Assembly (NCBI GenBank): GCA_022701365.1
Contig: JAKUHH010000049.1
Location: 124,807 to 188,806 of the forward strand
DNA: 64,000 nucleotides
Source: Mycocentrospora acerina
Taxonomy: Eukaryota; Ascomycota; Dothideomycetes; Pleosporales
Direction: 5' to 3'
Shown here: one piece after another, positions 43,119 to 52,144 of the stretch
Position numbering within the stretch: position 1 is the stretch's first letter
Layout: each line of letters opens with the position of its first letter
Position numbers and translations under genes: made by a program
The notes under the pieces: generated by a model
Database searches by the model: none
What the model was told of the DNA's origin: nothing
Seen by the model: the letters and a program-made list of their open reading frames with translations, nothing else

Positions 43119-44736
43119 TCACCGCGGCATCGCGCCCGGCATGCCTTTAAGCCCTATCACACCCCCTTGAGAACTGAATCTCGATACGGGGTGGGGGGGA
43201 GGTCTCTTCCTCAGTCCTCCTCCTCCTCCTTCTTTATCCTTGCCTTTGTCCTTTTCCTTTTCCTTTTCCTTTTCCTTTTCCTTTTCATTACCCTTACCCT
43301 TGCCCTTGCCCTTGCCCTTGCCCTTGCCCTTGCCTTTGCCTTTGCCCTTGCCATTATCCCTCTTCCGCTCCCCGGCTTTGATCTCCGCGTCCCGCAGCTT
43401 TTTACCTTCTGCTTCTATTCTGTCGTTGTCGTTGTCGTTGTCGTTGTTATCATCGTCGTCTGTAAACTCAATGGCTACTTCGTTGTCATCATCAGCACCA
43501 TCACCATTGTAATCATCATCATCATCATCAGTATTGTCGTCGCCATCTAATTCCTCCCCACCGCGGGTGTTGTGCTTGCGCGGCCACAGCGAGGGCAGCA
43601 CGATTTGCTGGAAGCGGGGCTCGACGACGCGGTCGTCGAACCAGGCGTGGAGGCGGGATTCGATCAGTTGGGCGATTTTGGGCACGTCTTGCAGGCGGGA
43701 GCGCGAGCCGACGAGGGAGCGGACGGAGAGGTCGAGGCGGTAGTCGTGGAGGAAGGTGAAGGAGAGGGTGGTGGGGCGGTGGGGGGGCGGTGGAGGTGGC
43801 GGGGGAGGGGTGGAGGAAGAAGAGGATTTTGGTGGGGAGGATGGAGGGGCGGCGGTGGTGGTGGTTGCGGTAGAAGCACTGGTGGGGGCGGTGGTGTCTG
43901 GAGAGCTGGACGGGATGAAAGAGAGCGCCAGTGTGCCTGAGAAGCGCACAATGCTTACGGCGAGGGCGACTGGGAGGACGGCGCTGTTGGGCTTTGGCCA
44001 GTTTAGGTTCAGCGTCGTTTCTATCCCAATGGTGATGACGTCGCTGAGGTCGACGTCCATTTTCGCCTGCAGGCGGCCCTCCTCAACGCCCCCGACTCCA
44101 CTGTCTTCGGCGGGCATGACGCGGCAGTTGCTGAAGATGGGGAACTCGTCGCCCAGCGCAATCTCGGTGATGTGGATGTCGCCGAGCCACGACGGCTTCA
44201 CGCCGCTGTTGAGGATCGAGGTGAGGGACGTGAGGATGGCGTTGTCTTGCCGGGCGTCGGCGCGCAGCTGCGCAATCGTCTGCGCGATGAGGACGTTGAA
44301 CCAGTCGAGGCTCTCGGGCTGGTGGCCTTTGACATTGTAGTAGGTTTTGGCGAGGATGGTGGCGATGCTGGGCCCGCCGAGGGATTCCTCGCCCTTGCGG
44401 ATGATGCTGCGCGAGTCTTTGTGGCGGAGCAGCGACGTCGAGTTGCTGCGCTTGCGGATCGTTTGCTGGTGCGCGAGGGTGCGGGCGCGGCGCAGCGACG
44501 AGAGGTGCAGGGCGCGGTCATCGGCCGAGGGCGGGTCGCCAAAGATGAAGAATTTGATAAAGAAGAAGATCAGCAGGGCGATGGAGAATTGGCCGAGGAG
44601 GAAGCCTTGGGTGAAGGAGAGACTGGGGGGACGGTTAGTGGGGGGAATGGTGGATGGCTGAAGGAGACGGGGACACGTGCGATGAGGTTGGTTGGACGGG
44701 TGAAAAGGCAATTGGCGGGGGGTCAGGTTGAGCCAT
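43119..44736 (-). CDS. MMM1: Maintenance of mitochondrial morphology protein 1 (ERMES subunit)
   Basis: Exon 2 (43119-44622) carries nearly all of the protein; the ATG at 44736 opens MAQPDPPPIAFSP, typical of MMM1. A 52 nt intron (44623-44674, CTAAC branch, CCCCAG acceptor) is needed to join the frames; its GTCCCC donor is poor and is the weak point. The total is 521 residues. The single ER membrane helix follows (LSFTQGFLLGQFSIALLIFF). The SMP lipid-transfer domain starts about residue 115 (TYYNVKGHQPESLDWFNVLI, PSWLGDIHITEIALGDEFPI). Within it lies a long insert of Thr, Ser and nine prolines. The C-terminus is a repeat-encoded tail of Lys-Gly and then Lys-Glu dipeptides that orthologues normally lack. 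MMM1 anchors ER-mitochondria contacts with Mdm10, Mdm12 and Mdm34. Confidence 0.92.
43245..43365 (+). repeat. CCTTTT and CCCTTG hexamers inside the MMM1 coding region
   Basis: Tandem hexamers on the plus strand, first CTTTTC/CCTTTT units and then CCCTTG units. On the coding strand they encode alternating Lys-Glu and Lys-Gly dipeptides near the MMM1 C-terminus. Unit length is a multiple of three, so expansion would keep the frame. Confidence 0.9.
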
Positions 44737-44775
44737 TATGTGTGTGTTGGATATTAGGAGAGAGCTGTGGTCATG

Positions 44776-44825
44776 TTGTGTTGTGTTGTGTTGTGTTGTG
44801 TTGTGCTGTGCTGTGTTGTGCTGTG
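44776..44825 (+). repeat. TTGTG pentanucleotide microsatellite upstream of MMM1
   Basis: About ten GTTGT/GCTGT pentamers in tandem, 40 bases upstream of the MMM1 start codon on the opposite strand, so within its likely 5' leader or core promoter. Confidence 0.85.
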
Positions 44826-44977
44826 TCAATTGTGGTGATTTCTCGAAACCAACGACGTAATGCAGCTTAATGTCAGTAACTAGTCAATTTCAGACAGGGA
44901 TCAGCTGCTATCGATACGCCCTCGTGTTCACGCTCCACATCCATCCCCCATCTTCCCCCCCTACTCCCGTCGCAAAA

Positions 44978-45262
44978 ATGACCCTCCTCCCCAATACTGT
45001 CCGCTTCAAGATGCCCCACGACCACGCACAAGCCGTCAAGGCCGCACGCGTCATCCGCTCCATCAAAAGCAGATACAGAACGCAGGCGTTTCTGTTCCTG
45101 GCATACCACTTCTTCCTCACGTCGCCAATGCATCTCGACATCTTCATCATGTTCTTCATCCTGGTCAGCAATTTTATGAACCGCCAGCAGGCCTTTCCCA
45201 GCCAATTGCTGGTGGATGGGGCTCGGTTCCTGCTAGATGAGAGGAGGTTTCTTATGCGTTGA
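44978..45262 (+). CDS. Small putative membrane protein (94 residues), unrecognised
   Basis: ATG at 44978 in a good context (CAAAAATGA) opens 94 residues to a TGA at 45260-45262. The N-terminus is basic (ARVIRSIKSRYR), and a hydrophobic region covers about residues 36-66 (FLFLAYHFF and LDIFIMFFILVSNF), so one or two membrane helices are likely. It diverges from MMM1 across 241 bases. I do not recognise the family. The composition and upstream pyrimidine-rich leader suggest a real gene, but a short ORF of this size could be accidental. Confidence 0.45.
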   Translation: MTLLPNTVRFKMPHDHAQAVKAARVIRSIKSRYRTQAFLFLAYHFFLTSPMHLDIFIMFFILVSNFMNRQQAFPSQLLVDGARFLLDERRFLMR

Positions 45263-45350
45263 TCGCTTGGAACACTCGACCACACCAACAATCTATTCTT
45301 TGAACACGCATGATACGTGCATCACACTGAATCACGTGCTGTTCTTCCTC

Positions 45351-45410
45351 GACATTGACATCGACATTGACATCGACATTGACATCGACATCAATATCAA
45401 CATCAACATC
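45351..45410 (+). repeat. GACATY hexanucleotide array
   Basis: Tandem GACATT/GACATC units grading into AATATC/AACATC, about ten copies, about 150 bases upstream of the SDR start codon at 45557. It is probably in the 5' region of that gene and is not coding. Confidence 0.85.
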
Positions 45411-45556
45411 AAGGCGTTTCTTTGTTCAAGCATGGCGGGTTTTGGCACTCGACAACTGCCGCAATCTCCGATTGGACGGTCGAGGTCCCCCGCCACAACA
45501 GCTCGAGGTGCCACCCCAGACCTCCATCATTCCTCTACAATGGCCGCCAATCCCCC

Positions 45557-46735
45557 ATGGACTTTGACACAGCGAGCCAGAGCCTCTCGCCGGGCGCCGT
45601 CATCCACCTCCCCAATCTGAGGCTGCCCGCGACTTGCGATCCGCCGTCAGAGACAAATCCGCCAAAAAGAGCAGCATGGATTGTTCGTGTTTTGCTACTC
45701 AATACCACCCTCCGCAGCTAACAACTTCTGGATAGGTGTTTGGAGCAACTGGCCACATGGGGAGGTCCCTCGTTCGAGCTATACTGGCTCATGGCGACCA
45801 ATGCACGGCTGTGGGCTGGACTCAAGAAAACACGCTAGAGCAGATGGAGAAGTGGCAGGATAGGAATTGTCTAGGTATGCTATGCGACGTGCGAGTGCGT
45901 GAGACGGTCGAGCACGTGATCAAGCGTAGTTTCGAGCACTGGGGGACGGTGGACGTCATTACCAATAGCACCGGCTACGGTGTCATTGCCGCGTGTGAAG
46001 ACCAGGATGACTACGATCTGCGCAATCAGTTCAACACAAACTTCTTCGGAACTCTCCACATTCTCCAGCTCTCGCTCCCGTACTTTCGTGCACAAAACTA
46101 TGGACGCTACCTCATATTTTCCTCCACATCTGGCTCCCTCGGCGTGCCAGGCTTGGGTCCCTACTGCGCTACAAAATACGCCGTTGAAGGTCTGATTGAG
46201 TCAATGCTCTACGAAATTGACGTCTTCAATATTAAAGCCACTCTTGTCGAGCCTGGTCATGTTAGACTAGACGAACCAGACGATCACATCAACCCGCACA
46301 ACGACCCTTCCACACCTGGTGCAGGACCCCCAAAATTGAAGCGCTATGGCCATTTCTCCATCAAGCCAAATCCCAGTGAGGCCTACGCTGCGCTGACGAG
46401 CCCTGCACAGCATGCTCGCAGGATGGTTCAGTGGCTCAATGACAGGCAGCCTGTGAGCGCAGTGAAGAGCGCGGAATTGGTGTGGCAGTTGGGGCATTGC
46501 AGCTATCCGCCATTGAGGTTGATTCTGGGAAGTTATGCAGTGGAGAGTATCCGCGATCGGTTGAAGAGCATCACTGAGGAGGTATGTTGGTACAAGTACG
46601 CACAAGAGAGGGTTCAGCTAATATGTGTAGATTGAGGATTGGAAGCATCTTTCTTTCCCAGCGGTCGCGCCAATGGATGAAGAAGCTACATCTGAGAGGG
46701 GACAGGAGGGTGATGACATGCAGGAAAATGAGTAG
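45557..46735 (+). CDS. Classical short-chain dehydrogenase/reductase
   Basis: Exons 45557-45682, 45736-46581 and 46631-46735 encode 358 residues; the introns are 53 and 49 nt, both phase 0. The first junction joins KRAAWI to VFGATGHMGRSLV, completing the nucleotide-binding motif. CDVRVRETVE, NSTGYGV (the NNAG-equivalent) and FSSTSGSLGVPGLGPYCATK supply the structural and catalytic Ser, Tyr and Lys (SSTSG ... YCATK). The start at 45557 (MDFDTASQSLSPG) fits fungal relatives with a short N-terminal extension ending in PPKR. The last exon adds an acidic tail. The substrate is unknown. Confidence 0.88.
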
Positions 46736-47012
46736 TGTTGTCTTGAGGATGCACTCGGCCGCAGGCAATGCGTGTTGCTCTGAGAAACGAAACTTCAACT
46801 TCATCCCATCAGGCAGACTGGTTTAGATAGTCCAAAACGCGGAGCAACACACTAAGTGTCCCCTCATCCTACACCTCGGTATTCAATCTTACCTTACGTC
46901 ATCCAAGCTAACCATACCTCGAACGTACCTCAATCCATCTTCATTTATCTCCATTTTATTCCCACCCATATCCAACCATCTCAAACCACACACTCTCTTT
47001 CCAACCTCCACC
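46736..47012. other. Intergenic
   Basis: 277 bases between two plus-strand genes. The second half is pyrimidine/CCA-rich and is probably the leader of the next gene. Confidence 0.4.
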
Positions 47013-47915
47013 ATGCCCCTCTGTACCCTCCATCTCCTTTCCCTCAACCCCACAACCCCTCTCCCAACCTTTCTCTCCACTCTCAAAGCTTCGAATGCAA
47101 AACCCCTCCTCATCTCCCGCGTCATCCGCTGGATAATCCTACCCACCCACATCTCCACCCCCCACCTCCTAGCACACAACACAAAATGGGATCTCCTCGT
47201 CGTCCTCCCCGCCTCATCGCCCCTCCCCAGCCACGTAGCCGAGCTAGTACAACACCACTGGAAAATCACCGCAGGCGTCCCGGGCAGACTCGTAACTGGA
47301 TTTTCAGACAAGAACGCAACGTTAATACATCCAGCGGAGGGGAGTATTCCACTTCTCAATTCTTCGTCAGGTGAAAGAGGAGGAGGTGGTGGTGGTGGTG
47401 ATGGTGGTGATCAGATGGCCATGGCAACCAGCAGTCAGAACCTAGAACTCAGCCCCGAACTGGATTCGTGGATCGACGGATTTGAAGCGTCTGCAGGAAA
47501 AGAAGGGAAAGGTGCGGTCAGCATGTTTAATCTCCTTGCGTTTAAGCAAGGGCAGAAAGAAGAGTATTTAAAGTATGGCAAGGCGTTTGGCGAGAGCGTG
47601 GGCAAGAAGTTTGGCGGCGATGCCAAGATTGTGGGGAATGTTGTTGTTTTTGTCGGTGATAATGATAAGAAACAGAGTGCGGGCCGGGAGATATTGAATG
47701 CGAATGCAGATGGGGGGAAGGACGGGTGGAATGAAGTGGCTATTGCGCATTACCCCAGTATCTCGCATTTCCGCGCCATGCTGCGGGATGAGGGGTATCA
47801 AGAGGCGAATCAGACGTTTAGGGTGCCGAGTTTGAAGGACACGGCGATTCTGATGACGAGTGAGGTGGGGATATGGGAGGGTGGGGACGAGGGCAAGAGC
47901 AAGGCGAAGTTGTAG
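47013..47915 (+). CDS. Dimeric alpha-beta-barrel-like protein, function unknown
   Basis: An intron-free frame of 300 residues. The N-terminal half (LHLLSLNPTTPLPTFLSTLK, KWDLLVVLP) reads like one ferredoxin-like unit. After a Gly-rich stretch (residues 119-127) the C-terminal half (VSMFNLLAFKQGQKEEYLKY, VGNVVVFVGD, NEVAIAHYPSISHFRAMLRD, QTFRVPSLKDTAILMTSE) matches the second unit of stress-responsive or DUF1330-type alpha-beta barrels. Many Pezizomycotina have a protein of this size and layout; no activity is established to my knowledge. The similarity is by pattern and memory only. Confidence 0.65.
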   Translation: MPLCTLHLLSLNPTTPLPTFLSTLKASNAKPLLISRVIRWIILPTHISTPHLLAHNTKWDLLVVLPASSPLPSHVAELVQHHWKITAGVPGRLVTGFSDKNATLIHPAEGSIPLLNSSSGERGGGGGGGDGGDQMAMATSSQNLELSPELDSWIDGFEASAGKEGKGAVSMFNLLAFKQGQKEEYLKYGKAFGESVGKKFGGDAKIVGNVVVFVGDNDKKQSAGREILNANADGGKDGWNEVAIAHYPSISHFRAMLRDEGYQEANQTFRVPSLKDTAILMTSEVGIWEGGDEGKSKAKL

Positions 47916-48056
47916 AGAGAGAGGGGGGAGAGGGATGAAAGGAAGATTCGAATGAGGTGTTGTTCTTTACATGGCAAGGTAACGCCATCAATGCTTCTTA
48001 CATATGGCGCTGCGTCGCCCTCTTCCTATCTTGGCAGATCTATCCGGAATTTTTTT

Positions 48057-49160
48057 TCAATACGCATGTCGCGACACTACGTGCGTCCCCACCGTGACAC
48101 CGTTCTCCTTGTACGGCGGACCCATCCACTGCCCGTCCACCTCTGGCACCGCATGTATCGACCACATGCTATCCTCCCACTCGCTCGACCTCTCGATCCA
48201 CAACACCGCCCCGTACACCACGACCGACAGCCCCCCGTAGACGAGGATGTGCACAAACTTGACTGTTGGAGACTCACGGCGGGAATTGTACTTGAACATG
48301 ATGATGTAGACGAGCTTGAAGATACTGCGGACGTCGAGACAGGCAGCCATCAGCGGGAGACCGATTCGGAAAGCTTTTTGTGGCGTGTGCTGCTGCTTGA
48401 GTTTGTGCAGGGAGGACACGGCGATGCATGTCATGATCAGCGAGGCGCCGAGGTAGATGGAGTAGAATGCTAGTGTAATCTCTCTGTATGCAACGAGCAT
48501 TTGAATCCGTGGGTCGCTGATGCTTTTTACTACGTTTTCGGTGTCGTCGCCGAGCAGGTTCTTGGACACGAGGTTGTAGATGAATGCTGCTGGGTTGGCG
48601 AGGGCGAGCAGGTTAATGCCCCAGGCGAGGATATTGAGGAAGAGGGCTCGAAGAGTGGTGTCTACGCTGGCGCTGATGTGGTTGTTGAGGGCGGGGGTCA
48701 AGCCGCGCAGCAGGAAGAGCATGAGCAGAGAGTCTCCGAAGAGAGTCATGGTTTCGAGCACAACCAGAAAGGGAAAGTACATTATGACGCGCTTCTCGCG
48801 GATTTCGGTTAGGATTCGATCCGCAGTGTAAACGGCGAAGTAGCTTTGGAGCGGGTCAGTGGGTGGTGGATGTTGCAGGGTGGGAGAGGAAACGTACAGA
48901 ATCATGATGAATGTCGACAGTCCGATGAAGACCATAAAGGTCTTCTTCTTGTTTCTTCGGTTGCCCGCAATGCACTGCATTATACCAACAGTGAGGAAAA
49001 AGAGGAAGCAGATACCAGCCACGACCATCGAGGCAGTAGGCAGTGCGTCGTGAAAATGCGAACCAGGCATCCTCCCGTTTACAATATTCGATATCGAGTC
49101 GTCAGAGGTATTGGTAACACCTACAAAGTCGTTCGTGTATTGATCACCCTGAAGTGCCAT
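48057..49160 (-). CDS. Seven-helix integral membrane protein, function unknown
   Basis: Exons are 48898-49160 and 48057-48843. The 54 nt intron (GTACGT donor, CTGAC branch, AAAG acceptor) has a length divisible by three and no stop, so an ORF scan reads straight through it; removal joins MILYFAVYTADRIL and gives 349 residues. An extracellular N-terminal segment of about 40 residues with an Asn-Thr-Ser motif is followed by about seven hydrophobic helices (MVVAGICFLFFLTVGIM; FMVFIGLSTFIMILY; LVVLETMTLFGDSLLML; ALFLNILAWGINLLALA; ITLAFYSIYLGASLIM; FKLVYIIMF; VHILVYGGLSVVVYGAVLW). The topology resembles fungal seven-TM proteins of unknown ligand. A receptor role is not shown. Confidence 0.78.
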   Translation of the reverse strand: MALQGDQYTNDFVGVTNTSDDSISNIVNGRMPGSHFHDALPTASMVVAGICFLFFLTVGIMQCIAGNRRNKKKTFMVFIGLSTFIMILYVSSPTLQHPPPTDPLQSYFAVYTADRILTEIREKRVIMYFPFLVVLETMTLFGDSLLMLFLLRGLTPALNNHISASVDTTLRALFLNILAWGINLLALANPAAFIYNLVSKNLLGDDTENVVKSISDPRIQMLVAYREITLAFYSIYLGASLIMTCIAVSSLHKLKQQHTPQKAFRIGLPLMAACLDVRSIFKLVYIIMFKYNSRRESPTVKFVHILVYGGLSVVVYGAVLWIERSSEWEDSMWSIHAVPEVDGQWMGPPYKENGVTVGTHVVSRHAY

Positions 49161-51539
49161 GATGAAGTGCTGGTTGTTCGAGTTTACAAATCCACTTGTA
49201 TACCTGGTACTTCAACTACTCTCAGAGAACGAAAACAAAAGTCGCAACCCCATAATGAGCAGTGTTGTGACCACCTGCCAGGTCGACTATTTTGCGCCCC
49301 CACGGGCGTGCATCAAGCAGTCGCATACAGCCTTCCCATTCGTGGTGCCCAGAGAATAGACGATTCGATGGCTATATTTACCTCGAACGCAGAGATCAAA
49401 CTTCTTCCCCTGCATAGTGACTACGTTTTTGTATAGAATGGATCAAATCACAAGCCCGGACTGACGCCTCTCTCCCTCTGTTTTCGTTCAGCTCGTGTTC
49501 TCAGCCGCACTGGGTTAGGTGACACTTGCTGGCATTGTCAGTAGCGAAAACGGGCCTGCCCCGGACTTACTTTTCGCGAATTGAGGGGCTTTGTGAGAGG
49601 CTCATGTTGACCGGTAGAGTGGTTAAGGTTTAACATGTTTGGAGGGGAGGCTGTCTGTTGTCATGTTGTGAATGCAGACAAGGCTGAGAATTGGTCGCGT
49701 GCTGATGAGGAGTCAGAGAACACAGTCATAATGAATAAAACTTGAAGGTTATCTTCATTTGATAGACTCATACATTTTGTGCTATTTAACGTCTCACTTG
49801 ACGAGTCAAACGTGCAAGGTTTTGGTAGATGCATCTGAGCAGGGGTGTTTGCCAGAACTAGCCCCAAATAGATGAATGCCATTGTTGCCTCCTTTTGCTT
49901 GCGTAAGGGTTTGTCTGGAAACCCTAGCTCCATCGTGAAGGACTAGTCTTTTTAAGGGAAAAGTCAGCAATGTTAACTTCCTCAGCTACTCGAACACTAC
50001 TCATGTTTACGGCATCTCACACTGAGGATACTTTGAGTAAGCGATGTAGGCAAAAAGAAAAATGGGACTAAGAGACGGCGAATAGCACGTATCATGGAGA
50101 GGCTGAGAGTATCTTTCGCGTCAAAGCTTTGCTCTGCGACACAGCTGTCGACAATAAGCAACGGGTGGTAAGTGAGAAGAAAAGACAAGAATTAGTACTT
50201 GTATAAGCCTAGACCACTGGCTTGAGTGAGCTAAACATGACATGCATTGACGCTAATTTCAGTCTGCTTGTACACAAGGCGTAGATTGAACGATTCTAGT
50301 TGATGGGTTGAAACATTTCACAATCAATATTATCAGTTTCTCCAAAATATATTTCCTACAAATCACAAATCTTAACATGAAATCTCAATCATCTTCAAAT
50401 AGCACAGTTCAACCATCGTCAGTTGGTTGTATATCTTTTACTTTTATCTTTTTTAATTCAACACTGGTATGGTTTACTAGCACATTAAATTTAAAAGCAC
50501 CTTCCACGCTGCTTAAAATTGTCTTGAGGTGTTGTATGAGTGCAGAATGGAGGATTTTTTTTTGGTAAAGAAAGGTGTTTGAGGACTCCAAATGATAATC
50601 AAATTTTCCCTTATATTTCAAATAGTCCGACCGTAAATAAATTAAAATTCCCGTCCAAGAACTTTTTTACCACTCATTCTATCCATTCTTCTATCAACTC
50701 TCCAGAGTCGTATTCATCTTGTCAGCTATTACCTAACGACAACTCATGTTTACACCAAACTATACTCTACAACTTAGACTCCCAAGTCAAGAAGTCGAGT
50801 CGAGTCGTTGCAACAGCACAGTTGCACTTAAAACAGGAGACCATATAACTCACACTCACATGTGCGTACAGCCTCCCCGTGAACGACAAGAATCGAGGAA
50901 AAGAAGCCGAAATCCATCCAGATAATTCAGTAGATAATTTAGCCGCGAAGAAATCAACCTCGATTGTAGATTTTTTTCCTCTTAGATCAAAGTAGGAATG
51001 TATACACGCAATCCTCATCGAATGATTAGGATGTTCAAATAGATTAAAAAAAAGATACAACACATTAAAAACTTCCCAAAGCAACTCAAACTCATTATAT
51101 CCGCGACCAATACACTACAATACTCACATCTCCATCTCCATCTCCATCTCCAAACAGGAAATAAACTTTCCCCATTAGTGTAAAAAAAAAAGGAGAAGGA
51201 AGGAAGGAAGGAAGGAAGGAAGGAGAAAGCCATACTGACTGGTCAGTAGAATCCCAAGCCCGAGCTACGTCATCCACCCGGCCTAATATCAAAGTTCAAG
51301 CTCACAAGCAGACAAGCCCAACACCCCAATTTCCATCCCCCACCGAACCCCCGCTCCCAAAATCCAGGGGAAATAACAGCCGGCGATATTATTCGAGCGC
51401 CCTACCCGCCCTTCTGTAGTGCACGCTCTGGCAAAAACACGAAGAGTCTTGTAGTCACTTTCCCGTCTTGCTTCACTTAACAATGATTACGTAGAATATG
51501 TACGCGCCAACACTACTATTTTCCATCAAAAAATCATCA
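49161..51539. other. AT-rich gene-poor stretch
   Basis: 2.4 kb without a confident gene. A weak secreted-protein-like ORF lies at 49661-49933 on the minus strand. TCCATC repeats lie near 51126-51150, and a GGAA tetranucleotide run at 51196-51224. ORFs near 50300-51100 are AT-driven. Confidence 0.5.
51196..51224 (+). repeat. GGAA tetranucleotide microsatellite
   Basis: Seven tandem AGGA/GGAA units in intergenic DNA, following an A run. Confidence 0.85.
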
Positions 51540-51619
51540 GCATCGGTGGTTTAGTGGTAAAATTAGCCGTTGCCATGTGCAATATCGGCTAGCCCCGGGT
51601 TCGATTCCCGGCCGATGCA
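51540..51619 (+). tRNA. tRNA-Gly(GCC) with a short intron
   Basis: The acceptor stem GCATCGG pairs with CCGATGC (51612-51618), with discriminator A at 51619. The D-loop has GTGGTTTAGTGGTA, matching the A box, and the T arm is CCGGGTTCGATTCCCGG with the standard B box. The anticodon loop is TTGCCA with GCC as anticodon, followed by about 9 intron bases (TGTGCAATA) before the 3' half of the stem (CGGCT). TTGC and GCAA can pair, as expected for the anticodon-intron helix recognised by the splicing endonuclease. The mature length is 71 nt, normal for fungal tRNA-Gly. A T-rich terminator follows at about 51627-51640. Confidence 0.95.
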
Positions 51620-52144
51620 ATCTACAAGATCTTTCTTTTTTTGCTGCTTAATTAGTGACGATCCATCTATTTTGGACGAGGAGCCGCCTTTACTGGTGGT
51701 CATGGCATGGCATGGCATGGTTCACCGCCATGCGCTGCCACGCGCGCGCCACGCGACGTCGAGTTCCCCCCCCCCTCCCGCGCCGTCTTTTTTGGGGGCT
51801 CCACACAACGCATCATAATAATGTCTTTGTGGTCGTTGGCCATGGAAATGGGAATCCTTCGCTGTTCCCTTTCTCCACTCCTCCTCCTCCTCCCCCCCTT
51901 CTTCCCATATTGAATGTGAGCATTGAGTCTGCACGGGCACGTACGAATGCGTTTCGCTCCCCTGAATTATTGCACTGAGCGCACGTCTTCACATTCACAT
52001 TTACATTTATAGCGTCAGCGAGACGGCTGTCTGAGTGCATTCATTCATTTTTGCTGCTGTTCTGCCTGGCTCATCCAGTCTGTTGTTTATTTCGCATACC
52101 TTGACCCCTTCAAGAACATCACATCACATCACATTACATCTAGG
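51620..52144. other. Promoter region of the T5orf172 gene
   Basis: 525 bases. It starts with the pol III T-run terminator of the tRNA, then has GCATGGCATGG repeats near 51703-51720 and CATCACATCACATCACATTACATC just before the start codon at 52145. Confidence 0.5.

Noticed and set aside
43167..43940. Plus-strand frames through the MMM1 locus with Leu/Pro and Gly-rich repeats
   Set aside because: They are antisense shadows of the MMM1 coding repeats.
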